Source: Halisarca cf. caerulea | Lineage: Eukaryota; Porifera; Demospongiae; Chondrillida; Halisarcidae | Assembly: GCA_963170055.1 (NCBI GenBank) | Contig: CAUJGJ010000003.1 | Coordinates: 1,486,569-1,550,568, forward strand | DNA: 64,000 nucleotides | Reading direction: 5' to 3' | Part shown: positions 21,603-32,710 of the stretch, one piece after another | Position numbering within the stretch: the first letter of the stretch is position 1 | Layout of the letters: the number at the start of each line of letters is the position of its first letter | Translations under genes and position numbers: made by a program | Notes under the pieces: model-generated | Databases searched by the model: none | What the model saw: only the letters and a program-made list of their open reading frames with translations | Told to the model about the DNA's origin: nothing

Positions 21603-22043
21603 AACAAATTATTTTTGATTGTGTCCAATTATTTTTTAAGGGTACCCAAAACACAGCTGATTTTGAGGCAAAAACAACCTGAGGCCAACTAATTAGTTGA
21701 CTTCACCACAAGAGTCAACTAATTTGTTGGCTCTATGGATGGGCCAATAGCAAAAATTTGCTCAAATATGGGACATTTCTGGGTGGCTAACATGTTATTG
21801 GTACACCAAAGAGAAAACTGCAGCTGAAATGAGGCAATCTTGACACCCTCTTGTTTTGCCTTTCCTGAGATACATCCCATTTTTGGTTCCAAATCAGTGT
21901 AGCTCCAATGAAATGGCCCAAGATTTGGCACAATAACAAGCTTTGTTTACAAATTCTCCAGAATTGTTATGAAAACAGTAAAAAAGCCAGACTTAGTGGA
22001 GACTACATATAAAATAATTGGACAGGATAAAAAATAACCTGTT
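21603..22043. mobile_element. 441-bp AACA-type MITE, copy 2
   Basis: Near-identical copy of 17281-17724 in the same orientation, 4.3 kb apart. ATGT borders it on both sides (before 21603 and after 22043), a possible 4-bp target duplication not seen at copy 1. Confidence 0.75.
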
Positions 22044-23469
22044 ATGTTAACATCCTTGACTTTAATACATACTAACGATAACTAGCAAACCACGTTAGAA
22101 TATCTTGTCCCAAACAATGGTAGTAATTTGAAGGACTCATGCCTTATGCGGACAAAAAGAATAACACTGGATTCATAAACCGGAGAGGAACAAAGAACTT
22201 TAAATCTTATTCTACACCAGACCTAGCTCAGTAATGTGAATTCTGACATGGTCCCATTACTTTGTCCTACACATTAAATGTGCAAATTGAACTGAATCCT
22301 CAGACCTGTCTACACCAGGTCGTCTTGCTAAAATATGCCTGCATATCATCATTATCAATTATTTCTACTTAGTTGACAAGATTCTGCCCAGTTCTTCTTA
22401 CTGGATGAAAGAATAGATCTATATTTTCCGCGCATATTGATACTAAATTATAACTTATAACTATAGCGATTGTTTCTATTGTCTGAAGAAAGATAGCCAG
22501 CAAGGAATACATAGCAGTTTCAGACTAACTTTGCCTTGGCACCACATTTAGGTCCCTCTCAATTCACATGAAACAACACGGCAGAACAAGTGGTGAGATA
22601 TCCAAGAATCGTTCCAGGCTATATATATGTTATAATCTTCCATAAAAAAGTTATAACCGAAAAAAACCTGTTTTTTCACCCTTCAAATGGCCAAAATTAG
22701 CCTAAATGGTCAAATTGCGAGAAACTGCTTGATTGTAGCACTATGCCCGGAACGATTTTCACAAACCGAACTGTCTTAAGATTCCATCGAAGTAGGTTTT
22801 GGTGAAATTCAAAGGCATCTATAGAGATCAAGCGAAACGACTTTGTCTTCGCCCTCGACAAAACTGCCAAAAACTGTAGCAAGCTGTGCTGAAGGGGGGT
22901 GTAGCTGGGCCGAGGATGAGCCTGAGGTGAGACTAGGCTGAGGACAGGCCAAAAGTTGTGGAGAGGAGAGCACTGACCAGCGAGCCACCCTGAAGGTACC
23001 ACTCAGTGGTATGACGTCCGGAGGTAGTTGTGAAGCCGTATTACTGGCTCGAAGAGAAATCTGTCATCTGAGAGCATATTCAGTTAAAACGACCAGCATC
23101 GAGGGTCACCAATAAGGTTAAATGTGGATTCGATCACATGAGAGAGAACCGTAACCATTAGTTAATCAAATAATAGAGAACCAACACTACACGACACTGA
23201 GATAAGAGACAGGAGAACAGGGACACATGGATGATCTTTGTTGTGTGCATGCGCATTAAGTACAATCAATCGAACACAGAGTGATAAATACAAATCTAAT
23301 GGCCTAACTGTTGTCCACTACAGACTCTACTTCTGACTCTTCTTATATTAAAACTAATGCATTAAATACTGTATTTATTTACTAAGAGCACATGTGGCCT
23401 AATTTATGAGCTAAAAATTTAGTACCGATTGCATCACTCCTTTCCAGAAACAAGATGGCAGGCTAAGTT
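22044..23469. other. no gene seen
   Basis: Unique A/T-rich sequence. One 101-codon minus-strand frame (22697-23002) has no recognisable domain. Confidence 0.4.
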
Positions 23470-23471
23470 CA

Positions 23472-24702
23472 CGCAGGTAGGTTATGTACACATTGAACTT
23501 TAAAGGGGCGTTTCTGTGGTAATAAGGAATGTGATTACATTGTAACGCCTTTGCGAGCCAGATCATGCGCGATTTGCGTGACCAAAGGATGACCAGTTGT
23601 GACGTGTTGGTGAAGGCTCCTCTAAAAAAGGATCCGAACCACTGCTAGTGCTGAACGACGGGTAGGTTTTGTGTATTTATTGTGACTTGTCGGGTTAGGT
23701 ATCCTCTGCGTGGTTTTGTAGGAGCGAAGGCCCTTGAAATCGCTTGTTGCGTGGTACGGATTACTGATGAACTGAGTGAACTGCACATTGATATTGTGCG
23801 TACTAATAACTCAAATGTTTACAAATAGACTGTTCACTAGGCTTATCAGTATCAGTACCTTACAACAAGTGATCTCAAGGGCATCTTGAGGCATTATTTC
23901 GTACAAAACCTCGCAGGGGGTAACTAACCGACAATTCTTATCCTAACCTTCGATCAGCACTATCCAAATGCTTTGAACGGCAATAATAGTTGCCTGTTGA
24001 ATCGTTGGAGTCAGGCACAAGATATAGCTGCTATAAAAATTGAGAGATGAATACACACGTGTATTCTAAGCCAGCTTACAGCTTCCGTGAACAGTATACC
24101 TATTCGTGACGTATGTGCCAAAGTCAGCTGACATTGGCGTGACTAAGAGAAGAAGAAGGATATTTGCAGGAGCAAAATTTCTCCTCAAAACGCGCCGATG
24201 AAAACGACCCGCTGGAGCTTCGAGAATTTACAAGCTTGTTAACAAAGGGTAAGACTAACTTTTCACCGTAGCGCCTCTTAAAAGCTTGTTCCTTTCGTTT
24301 TATGTGCACGTGTTTGTGAAGTATTATCCCAAGAAGACCAGAAAAACTTGCACATCTTCGGAACGAAGTGGAATTTCTTAAGGCGCTACGGTGAAAAGTT
24401 AGCTACCGTTCCAAAGAACTCTTCGCCGTAGATAGCTTGTCTCCACAGAATCTTTAAATACGGCGCGTTTTGGGATGAAGTTAAAATCGTATACTTCAAA
24501 TCAGTTCAAAATTTCTCCTTCGATACGCTCTTTAGAAGTTAACAAAGTGGAGAAATGGAGAGTTAAAGAGTTCAAATAGAGTCTTTTACCTTCGCCTTTT
24601 CATATTATTCATTGCGAAAGAAGAAAAAGGGGGTGTATTTGTGACAAACTTTTGCGGCGGCCATTTTGAATTTTCCCTCAAAGTGCACATAACTCACCTG
24701 CG
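23472..24702. mobile_element. CGCAGGT-family TIR element, 1231 bp
   Basis: The left end is CGCAGGTAGGTTATGTACAC and the right end ...GCACATAACTCACCTGCG, flanked by CA (23470-23471 and 24703-24704). The subterminal AAAGGGGCGTTTCTGTGGTA block matches other members. Internal inverted copies around CACCGTAGCGCC and GGCGCTACGGTG (24267 and 24381) resemble those of the 13052 element. Non-coding. Confidence 0.8.
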
Positions 24703-24872
24703 CATTGCACCATGCTGCGTCTATTATTTGGACTGAGTGGAATATTAATGCCTTCCTTGTTGAAGAATAGAGCAAGCTGACATCTGTGGTACATAATACC
24801 AGAACACATTTGATCCTTGTGAGCAGTTCAAGTCAGTTATGAAGACTACTGCCATGATAAAGAGTATAATGT

Positions 24873-25247
24873 CAGGGGCGGATCTAGGAAAATTCCAAGG
24901 GGGGGGGGGGGCTCAACTGGGGTTTCTGTATCATACTTCATACCTATACATTATATCATGATACAATTCATGCAAATATTGGTTGGATTCTCTTCGCCAT
25001 ATTTTCATTGCCACGTGTCATTGAATCAATGATTATCAATTATAGGCTATTGATATCAATAATTTACACTTAATTTGTTCATTGTAATTGCATACATTGG
25101 CAGTTGTTCTATTTTTAGTAAGAGCAATAACATGGCGGCCCATCATGAGTTAACTAAAATTATCATGCGTTTTTCTTAGCAGGAGGACCAGTATGGGCCA
25201 GTCAAGGTTCTTGTTTTCGTTTGGACTTTCGGTGTGTAACGCTCGTC

Positions 25248-25285
<38 letters not shown>

Positions 25286-25701
25286 GATTTGAAGAAAAGT
25301 CTTATAAAAGACAATTTATATAATAATAATAGAGAAGTCTGAATTTATACAGGAATGAGTTATAGGAATTGTTTTAAAAACAATTGCCAAATATAGCAAT
25401 TGTTTTCAAAACAACTGTCCAGTTACAATGAACAGTATGTTCAATGAATGTTCAGCTGTGCACTTACACTCCAATGCTTTGCAAGTGATTCGAGTGCATG
25501 GGGCGGTAGCCCCCACGAGTTTTTAACTCTAATTACTTGTTGCTATCAAAAGGATTATTCTTAGGATTATATCCTTGGATTATCAATCTGCCCCCCAAAT
25601 TGTGGTTTATTGTAATGCTTATAGATAGATAATGTTATACTAGCTTTCCTCTCAAATTCTTGAAGGTTTAACTGAAGGTTTAACTGAAGGATCCGCCACT
25701 G
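24873..25701. mobile_element. 829-bp non-autonomous hAT-like element
   Basis: The ends are CAGGGGCGGATCTAGG and, inverted, CAGTGGCGGATCC, a familiar hAT-type terminus. AATGT lies on both sides (24868-24872 and 25702-25706), a 5-bp target duplication. It contains a G run just inside the left end and a (TA)n microsatellite at about 25251-25280. No gene. Confidence 0.75.
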
Positions 25702-25706
25702 AATGT

Positions 25707-26645
25707 GTGTCTGGTGTTTCAGGTTCTTTCTTCCCCCCAAATCCATGCACCCCTTCTTATTGTGTTAGCTGAAACTTGCAACTGTCAATGAAAGAGATTG
25801 AGAGTAAAGCGCTTAAGTCAGACTTAAATAAGAATTAGTGCATATAGCTTCTAGATAAAGTATTCATTGATTTGCATATACAGACCGTATAATCCATAGC
25901 TTAAGACAATGTCGAAACAAGACTTGTACAACTATGCCTACATATTAATGTGATATCACTTGTGTGACCGCTGACCATTCACCATTGAGCGACCGTGGAT
26001 CGATTAAAGAGTGAGAGAGGGTGAGTCGTAAAAATATTATGAAGAGTATACTGTACATTTAATGTCCGACACCATCAGTGGGAGGCGTGTGTGTGTATGG
26101 ATATGAACAGTTGACTATACATTCCTGCAATATACATCAGTTTGATTTGGTCTCTCTGAATGCAAACAACCATTCTGTACATCCTGACAGCATACAAGGT
26201 TCAGAGGATTATGTTTACATAACATACAGCATTGTAATTGGTTCCATAGGGTATACAGTTTTACAAAAGTACTTGCAGTTTTGTACATTGTTTGTATTTG
26301 TCCCTTCCATGTTTGTATCCATGCTATCTATAGTGTATGTCCATAGTTCTGAACTGACATCAGAGACACACTACCTCTGTATAGCAAGCCATGTTTGTCT
26401 ATCTGTTGTGGCCACTCAACACTTGTCATATAGTACACTGTGTACTAGGAACATTGTGTGGTATCAGTATTGGTCCAGGTAGTAATGAAAGACTGCTTAT
26501 TATGCAGCTATACATACTGAGTATGTATGGTTGGATGTGTGAGGAACACTGCAGTTCCTTCCTGTACTCAAAACAGCATTTCTGTTACATGACAGCAAAA
26601 TATGAGCTCTGTCCTTTACCAGTGTGATATACTAGGTGTAAATGT
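25707..26645. other. intron-like, no gene seen
   Basis: One 134-codon frame (26078-26482) has no recognisable domain. The 39-base segment at 26196-26234 recurs at 29366-29404. Confidence 0.4.
26196..26234 (+). repeat. 39-bp direct repeat, copy 1
   Basis: It begins AAGGTTCAGAGGATTATGTT and is identical to 29366-29404. The two copies bracket the 27008 exon and the 27-29-kb LINE. Confidence 0.8.
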
Positions 26646-26667
26646 ATCTTCATCAGCTAGTAATGTT

Positions 26668-26686
26668 TGTGTGTGTGTATGTGTGT

Positions 26687-26761
<75 letters not shown>

Positions 26762-26815
26762 CATACATGCGTGCGTGTGTGCGTGCATGCGTACTTGTGT
26801 GTGTATAGGTATTTG
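26668..26815. repeat. (GT)n microsatellite
   Basis: A long GT run with a degenerate tail (GCGTGCATACATGCGTGC...). Open frames across it are artefacts. Confidence 0.9.
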
Positions 26816-27007
26816 TGTATTTGTCCATGCATGTATGTGTTTGAGTGTAGGGGGAAGAATTGGTACGTAGACACATCAGATTTTCCAATGATGGCCACTA
26901 GATCTTCTCCATTTCTTTCAGTGAAGCTAGTCTATTGTTTGTGTTCTGTACATACATGTACATTACATCTACCCACATCTTGACCTGCTGTTTCTCTTGT
27001 CTTCTAG

Positions 27008-27193
27008 TTATGGCTGACCTGAGAAGATTGGACTACTTATCAGTTGAGGAAACCATAGCAGTTTGGAAGGACTACAGGAGGTGGGAAGCCAACCTAGTGT
27101 CTGTGGCTGCCACCAAAGACAGCAGAACAGTGAAGAGCATTGTATCTGTAATGGATATACATGGGTATTCAGAGAAGTATAAAGTACTGAAAG
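27008..27193 (+). CDS. host exon, 186 nt, phase 1-1
   Basis: The 5' border is TTGTCTTCTAG and the 3' border AAAG|GTATGTG. It encodes VMADLRRLDYLSVEETIAVW, KDYRRWEANLVSVAATKDSR and TVKSIVSVMDIHGYSEKYKV. Same length and splice phase as 19658-19843, with an alignable C-terminal half, so the two probably arose by exon duplication. It is mostly helical with no transmembrane stretch. Function unknown; a death-fold-like adaptor or scaffold repeat is one possibility. Confidence 0.65.
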
Positions 27194-27581
27194 GTATGTG
27201 AAAGGAGGGAGGACTGTAAGTATTGTGATGTTTCGATGTTTGTATCAATCATGAGTTAACATATTCAACTACACCAAACATACAGTACTTCTTATAGAAA
27301 ACCGTCCAGATTATGGGCAATGACCACATGACTGACTGATTACCTGACCGTTCGAGCAATAATTAAACGACCGTGTGTCTGGCAGTGACGTTTCGCAAGA
27401 GATCAGAACACCCACTTTTTTTCTCTAAAGACTCTTCAAATTTGAGAAAAAAGTCTGAGTCGTCCACCTCCATTGGCAGTTTATCTCCTCTCTCATGTCT
27501 ATATTCGCACCCCAATAAGCAAGAAAAGTTCTGTCGATTGCGGCTCTCCATCCTCTAAAGACTCACTCATGGCCAAGAAAC

Positions 27582-28633
27582 ATGCTCCTGTGCTGTGGTG
27601 GTGTGGAAGAAAACCCTGGACCACCAACTGCTGCTGTGAACAAGCCTGACAAGATGCAGCTTAGCATGATCCATGTGAATGCTCACAGCTTCCTTTGTCA
27701 TCTCGAAGACGTACCAGCTTATGACGAAGCACCCGCACACCCTTGCCTTGTCGGAGACCTGACTAGATTATTGGGTTGCTGATTGTGAGGTTTACTTTCC
27801 TGGTGTGTTGGTGACGTTGCTGTTTATTGTGCTGAAAATTCTCCTTATTCCCTCTTGTGTGGTGGTACCTCTTCAAATGGTGATGAGTTCTTATGGATTT
27901 CCATGAAGTCTACTAGCTTGTTTCAATCCCCTTGCTTTTGGTTGTTTTATCGCCCTCCTGCTGTGGTATCCCAGTCCACAGTTGAAGTGTGTGACAGTAT
28001 TGAGAATATGATGTTGTCTCACGAGTACGTGATGGCATGTGGCCACTTCAACATAGACATGCTAGTCCTGAGCAAATGTCACTCCAAAACCCTGTATAAT
28101 TTCATTACGTCCCACTCTCTTATCCAGCCTATCTCTTGTCCAACTTATTACTCCTGTTCTTCAGCTTCAGAATCTATTCTCGATCTCCTTGTTGCTCCTC
28201 CCGATGTTCCCTTTGCTAACTCTTCTCTACTTGGCACTGCATTCTCTGACCATCTCCCCATCGTCCTATGCATCAACTCATCCCTCCCCCGTCCCCAACC
28301 AACCCTCATCACACATCATTACAATTATGAAAAAGCCTTCACTGTTGATCAACAAGACACTAAGGAAAGAGATATAGATACTATTAGTAGAGATAGACTG
28401 TTCAGATTCTACTGTCGGAATTCCTAACCTGCATCATGGGACATCTACAAGCTCAGGGTAATTGTGTTGTATGGCTCCAGAGAAAGGCTGAAATAGGCTA
28501 CTTTCAACAGCTTCTACTTACGAAACCCTATCAATCCAGAACATTCTCAACATTGCAGCTTGGTCTTCTTTGTCCATTGACAACTGGTCTTTGTTTGCTT
28601 CTGATCATAACTACAAACACTTTGCTTCTCTGA
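27582..28633 (+). pseudogene. LINE ORF2 fragment: 2A-like peptide plus EEP endonuclease
   Basis: The frame begins MLLCCGGVEENPGPP, matching the ribosome-skipping 2A consensus (DxExNPGP) except that the Asp is Gly. It continues with MQLSMIHVNAHSF, the start of an exonuclease-endonuclease-phosphatase (EEP) domain. After frame breaks near 27780 and 27855, the later endonuclease motifs are readable: CGHFNIDML (GDFN-like) and TAFSDHLPIVL (SDHxPV). The downstream piece DRLFRFYCRNS, then WDIYKLRVIVLYG in a shifted frame, matches the linker of the 37852 LINE. 2A-like signals are known from CR1/L2-type LINEs of marine invertebrates. Stops and frameshifts kill this copy. Confidence 0.75.
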
Positions 28634-28926
28634 ATTCCTCTTTTCCTCCGATGAATTCGTATCTATTAACTTGTTGTACGCCAATCACACCATGTGATGT
28701 AATGCATGTTATGACCAATAATATTATATAGTGTAAAGAAAAATGGCAATCGTGATATTAGTTATCATTCCACTGTGGAAGGCCCTATTGCCTTCTAACG
28801 TGCATCAAACATGCATAGCCTGGACAGCACTTTACTGAATTATATGCGGCATTTACACAAAAGATGAGAATAGGCTAAAAACTAATAAAAAATCTTTGAA
28901 GCAATTTGATCCTCACGCTAATTGTT

Positions 28927-28936
28927 CTTGTATATA

Positions 28937-29022
<86 letters not shown>

Positions 29023-29023
29023 C
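28927..29023. repeat. (TA)n and (GATA)n microsatellites
   Basis: A TATATA run is followed by about 14 tandem GATA units. Confidence 0.9.
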
Positions 29024-29365
29024 AGATTCAGCTTTTGAGTTGTATACCATTGCTTTGTTGTGTGTGCCGCTGCTTTGCCGAGAGGACACTATCATTGTTT
29101 ATTTCAAGCTTTCTGCCGTTGTTCTCGCTTTCCTTTGAACTATCTTGCTTCCTTCACACATGGGGAAGCTTTTTGCACCTGTTAGTAAACATTAATTCGG
29201 CCATGAGGCGTTTGCGTGACATATTAAATATGGTGCATAATCGGGTAATCATTTGCATTTACATTCTCCTTTTTGTTTCTCTTTTGTTTACTGGGTACCT
29301 GTTGGAATAGCCAGTGGTTGAAGGCTCCCCGTCAAAATAAGACACCCTGATACTCTGATACCCTG

Positions 29366-29404
29366 AAGGTTCAGAGGATTATGTTTACATAACATACAGC
29401 ATTG
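29366..29404 (+). repeat. 39-bp direct repeat, copy 2
   Basis: Identical to 26196-26234. It directly follows the LINE 3' tail. Confidence 0.8.
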
Positions 29405-29591
29405 GTTCCATGTAGCACAAGATATCAATGGAGTCTTTCCTTTTCTAATAGTAAGCTTAGAGGCTTCCCAGCTAGTCAGGAGATCAGAGCATTGGAAAGA
29501 GGATGGACTGATGAGGAGTGAGTTCTGAGCTAGTCAACAGTTGATGATCGATGTCTCCCAATGACCACATTGTGTTTACAATGATCCACAG

Positions 29592-29699
29592 CTGTTCTTG
29601 CTCTGTATTGGACACTGCTGTACGGCGAGGATGACCGGATTAGGGAGCTGGAGGGAAGTGAGAGAATGACTGATGACACTCTAGTTAACAAGCTCCAAG
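29592..29699 (+). CDS. host exon, 108 nt, phase 1-1
   Basis: The borders are GATCCACAG on the left and CAAG|GTACTG on the right. It encodes (A)VLALYWTLLYGEDDRIREL and EGSERMTDDTLVNKLQ. Splice phase agrees with the preceding exon at 27008-27193 and the following one at 29788. No known domain recognised. A further exon-like stretch at about 29455-29518 is in an incompatible phase and is not called. Confidence 0.55.
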
Positions 29700-29787
29700 G
29701 TACTGAGTCTGTGATGGTTTCTTAAGATGTACATGTCTTGTCCTTGACCTGCACTTTATGTGCATGTTTTCTTACATGTGTATACAG

Positions 29788-29967
29788 TTGTGGGGAGTCT
29801 GGTTATGAGGCTACTTGAGGACCCGCTTTACCAGAACATTAAGCCTGACCTCTTTGTACTCAAGGGTGTACCAAGGGCTGAGTGGTACTTTGAGCTGAAT
29901 GCCATCATTGAATATCTGCTGAAGCCATACAATGCTAGAGGTCCTGGAGTAGCAGACAAATTGAGAG
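29788..29967 (+). CDS. host exon, 180 nt, phase 1-1
   Basis: The borders are GTATACAG and AGAG|GTTTGT. It encodes VVGSLVMRLLEDPLYQNIKP, DLFVLKGVPRAEWYFELNAI and IEYLLKPYNARGPGVADKLR, a helical, coding-like sequence. It is only 88 bases after the previous exon. The next exon in frame is 19.8 kb away at 49728; the intervening intron contains the nest of transposons. Family not recognised. Confidence 0.6.
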
Positions 29968-30238
29968 GTTTGTACTATGTCCACTACAACATTACATCAT
30001 TGTATTGGAGCTAGGTCATGTGTTATTATGCTCATCAATAACACTGCTAGTGAGGACAGGTTAACATGGAGGATGTAGGGAGACCCACTCAGAGTTGTCG
30101 TAATATTTAGTTACTAGATGCGAACTAAGAGCTTCCAGATTCTTGTCCATAGTAAATTCTGAATGACCATCATGACCAAACTGACAAATATATATTGTTT
30201 GTGAATGAGTTCATGTGTGCATGTGTACATGTGTGTAC

Positions 30239-30239
<1 letters not shown>

Positions 30240-30290
<51 letters not shown>

Positions 30291-30296
30291 GTATGT
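30240..30296. repeat. (GT)n microsatellite
   Basis: Uninterrupted GT units with a short TGTATG tail. Confidence 0.9.
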
Positions 30297-30385
30297 TACC
30301 TCACTTATCCACACCTTTGGTATCCAGTTCCCTCACCTTCCACAGTAGTTTTTTGGAAGAAATCTGCAGTAATTCTATACTACAC

Positions 30386-30715
30386 ACTGTACTTAGTTTA
30401 CTGCTCCCTCTCTATACTGTACACTATACTACTGCTCCCTCTCTATACTGTACACTATACTACTGCTCCCTCTCTATACTGTACACTATACTACTGCTCC
30501 CTCTCTGTACTGTCCACTATACTACTGCTCCCTCTCTATAGTGTACACTATACTATACTGCTCCCTCTCTATACTGTACACTATACTACTGCTCCCACTC
30601 TATACTGTACACTACTTCTCCCTCTCTACACTGTACATTATACTATAATGCTCCCTCTTTATACTGTACACTATACTACTGCTCCCTCTCTATACTGTAC
30701 ACTATACTACTGCCT
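30386..30715. repeat. 31-bp minisatellite, left block
   Basis: Repeats of ACTGTACACTATACTACTGC-TCCCTCTCTAT. The same unit reappears at 35776-35792, 41155-41176, 48529-48560 and 49097-49553, so one array has been split by successive insertions. Long open frames here are repeat artefacts. Confidence 0.9.
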
Positions 30716-31352
30716 TATGGGGTGCCGTTTGTAAAAATATTTCGATAAAAAGTGATATATGATAGATCAAACGATGTATACATAGATCACATGATATATG
30801 TATATATCAAAGAGATATATGCATATATCAAAATGCTCTACACATATATCAATCGATATATGTATACATCACTCGATATATGCATAGATCACTCGATGTA
30901 TGCATAGATCACTCGATATATGCATAGATCACTCGATGTATGCATAGATCACTCGATGTATGCATAGATCACTCGATGTATGCATAGATCACTCGATGTA
31001 TGCATAGATCACTCGATGTATGCATAGATCACTCGATGTATGCATAGATCACTCGATGTATGCATAGATCACTCGATGTATGCATAGATCACTCGATGTA
31101 TGCATAGATCACTCGATGTATGCATAGATCACTCGATGTATGCATAGATCACTCGATGTATGCATAGATCACTCGATGTATGCATAGATCACTCGATGTA
31201 TGCATAGATCATATATTCTCCAAGCATTTCTGTATTTGGTGACAGCCGTGACAGTCACATGATGAGAATGCGCTGATCACATGAATTGCTTATGATATAA
31301 TGTCTTCTGAAAAATACAATGACATAAGTGTTACTAGCTGATGACCACATGA
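30716..31352 (+). repeat. left TIR with 20-bp satellite (about 17 units)
   Basis: The unit GATGTATGCATAGATCACTC is repeated almost perfectly from about 30880 to 31210. The flanking unique parts, including the segment with ACAGCCGTGACAGTCACATG, match the right TIR in inverse orientation. Confidence 0.9.
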
Positions 31353-31404
31353 TCTTTGATAAAATGTCTGCTTGAAGCACAGTTGCAAGGTTCTTCTAGT
31401 TGTG

Positions 31405-32574
31405 ATGGCACAATCCTTAAATACCAGTCAGGCAGGAAGGCCTACTATAGATATTGATTCGGAAGAGGTACATTTCCTACTATCCAAAGGATTTTCAAAG
31501 ACAGATGTGGCAAAAATGCTTGGAATTAGTCGCCAAACTCTGTACAATAAAAGTCACTCGTGGGCACAGACTGATTTCTGTAAGTATACCCCAATATCTA
31601 ATGCAGACCTGGATCTCAAGATACAAGATATAAAATCCAGTCATCCGAATGATGGTGAAGTTATGCTCATTGGACATCTTCGATCCCAAGGAATAAGGGT
31701 CCCTAGAGCCAAACTTCGCACCAGCATCCAACGTGTCGATCCAGATGGAACAGCTGAGAGAAGAAGTAAGGCTGTAAAGAGGAGGATTTACCAGGTGAAT
31801 GCCGCCAATGAAGTTTGGCATATTGATGAACATCACAAACTTATTCGGTGGCGAATGGTTGTCCATGGTGGCATTGATGGCTACTCGCGTCTAATTCCTT
31901 TTCTTAGATGCCATACTGACAACACCTCCTCTAGCGTTTTATCAGTGTTCTTGAATGGAGTGAGCAAATATGGCCTACCAAAGAAAGTACGGACAGATCA
32001 TGGTGGCGAAAACATAGATGTATGGCGCCATATGATGCATGAATACTCTTCAGAGCGATGTGTTATAACAGGAAGTTCCACACATAATGAGCGGATTGAA
32101 AGGCTCTGGCGAGATGTTCATCGTTCTGTGGTTGCCAACTTTGCTACTATATTTCGCGAGCTAGAAGCTCAAAACCACCTAGATCCTTTAAATGAAGTTG
32201 ATATGTACTGCCTGCACAGTACATACATTCCCGAAGTGAATGCATCACTGGACGCATTTGTTGCTGCATGGAACAATCATCCCATTTCCACAGAACGAAA
32301 CCGCACACCCGAGCAGCTTTTTTTTACCAGTATGTCTGCAAATGTTTGTGATACAGAGGACAGCGAAGATTCTGATATGGACTCGAGCAGTTTGCCATCT
32401 GCTGAGCCTGTGCCAGTGCCTCGATGTGTCTTCAAGCCCTGTACACAGCTGTTGCAAAGTATAGATGATGAATTGCAGAGGTGTGTTAGCCAAGCCAAGC
32501 CACAGTACCTAGCAAGAATTGATGCATGTGGTCGCCATTTAATGAACAATTGTATTAATTGTAATGCAGAATAA
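31405..32574 (+). CDS. rve-type DDE transposase/integrase, 389 aa
   Basis: The first ATG is at 31405 and the frame runs to a TAA at 32574. The N-terminus carries a helix-turn-helix (LSKGFSKTDVAKMLGISRQT, about residues 27-46), suited to binding the TIRs. The catalytic core has NEVWHIDEHHKL (first Asp, about residue 140), GGIDGYSRLIPFL, RTDHGGEN (second Asp, about 199) and THNERIERLWRDV (Glu, about 231), so all three acidic residues of a DDE enzyme are present. The C-terminus is acidic and Ser-rich. The enzyme would cut the TIR ends and join them to a 6-bp staggered target. It resembles integrase-core proteins found widely in fish, cnidarians and sponges. Confidence 0.88.
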   Translation: MAQSLNTSQAGRPTIDIDSEEVHFLLSKGFSKTDVAKMLGISRQTLYNKSHSWAQTDFCKYTPISNADLDLKIQDIKSSHPNDGEVMLIGHLRSQGIRVPRAKLRTSIQRVDPDGTAERRSKAVKRRIYQVNAANEVWHIDEHHKLIRWRMVVHGGIDGYSRLIPFLRCHTDNTSSSVLSVFLNGVSKYGLPKKVRTDHGGENIDVWRHMMHEYSSERCVITGSSTHNERIERLWRDVHRSVVANFATIFRELEAQNHLDPLNEVDMYCLHSTYIPEVNASLDAFVAAWNNHPISTERNRTPEQLFFTSMSANVCDTEDSEDSDMDSSSLPSAEPVPVPRCVFKPCTQLLQSIDDELQRCVSQAKPQYLARIDACGRHLMNNCINCNAE

Positions 32575-32710
32575 CTAACAGACATAGTGTTCCAAATTAC
32601 CAACTACCGACAAGAGTATGTAGACATATTAGCATGAAGTACATGTATGTAGTATGGACATATCACTGTTAATGTTCTCAGCTTATTAACGAAGTTACTA
32701 ATTAGTAGCC

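Larger units (their letters stand above)
27300..29365 (+). mobile_element. decayed LINE (CR1/L2-like) with 2A-like motif
   Basis: The endonuclease part lies at 27582-28427 and a 3' tail at about 29040-29365. The tail contains GGTTGAAGGCTCCCCGTCAA, similar to the 3' UTR of the LINE at 37852 (GGCTAAAGGTTCCCCAGGTT), and ends in repeats of ATACYCTG. RT is missing. Region 28640-29030 holds microsatellites instead. I read it as one internally deleted LINE, but two fragments are also possible. Confidence 0.6.

Noticed and set aside
26602..26983. Cys/Val-rich and Thr/His-rich frames over the GT microsatellite
   Set aside because: Simple translations of (GT)n; no gene.
29455..29518. An extra host exon ending in GTGAGT
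   Set aside because: Its phase does not fit the neighbouring exons and its acceptor is poor.
30195..30734. Tyr/Leu/Cys-rich 179-codon frame
   Set aside because: Translation of the 31-bp minisatellite and the (GT)n run.
30880..31210. Possible CRISPR array (20-bp regular repeats)
   Set aside because: The repeats are head to tail without spacers, sit in transposon TIRs and occur in a eukaryotic genome.
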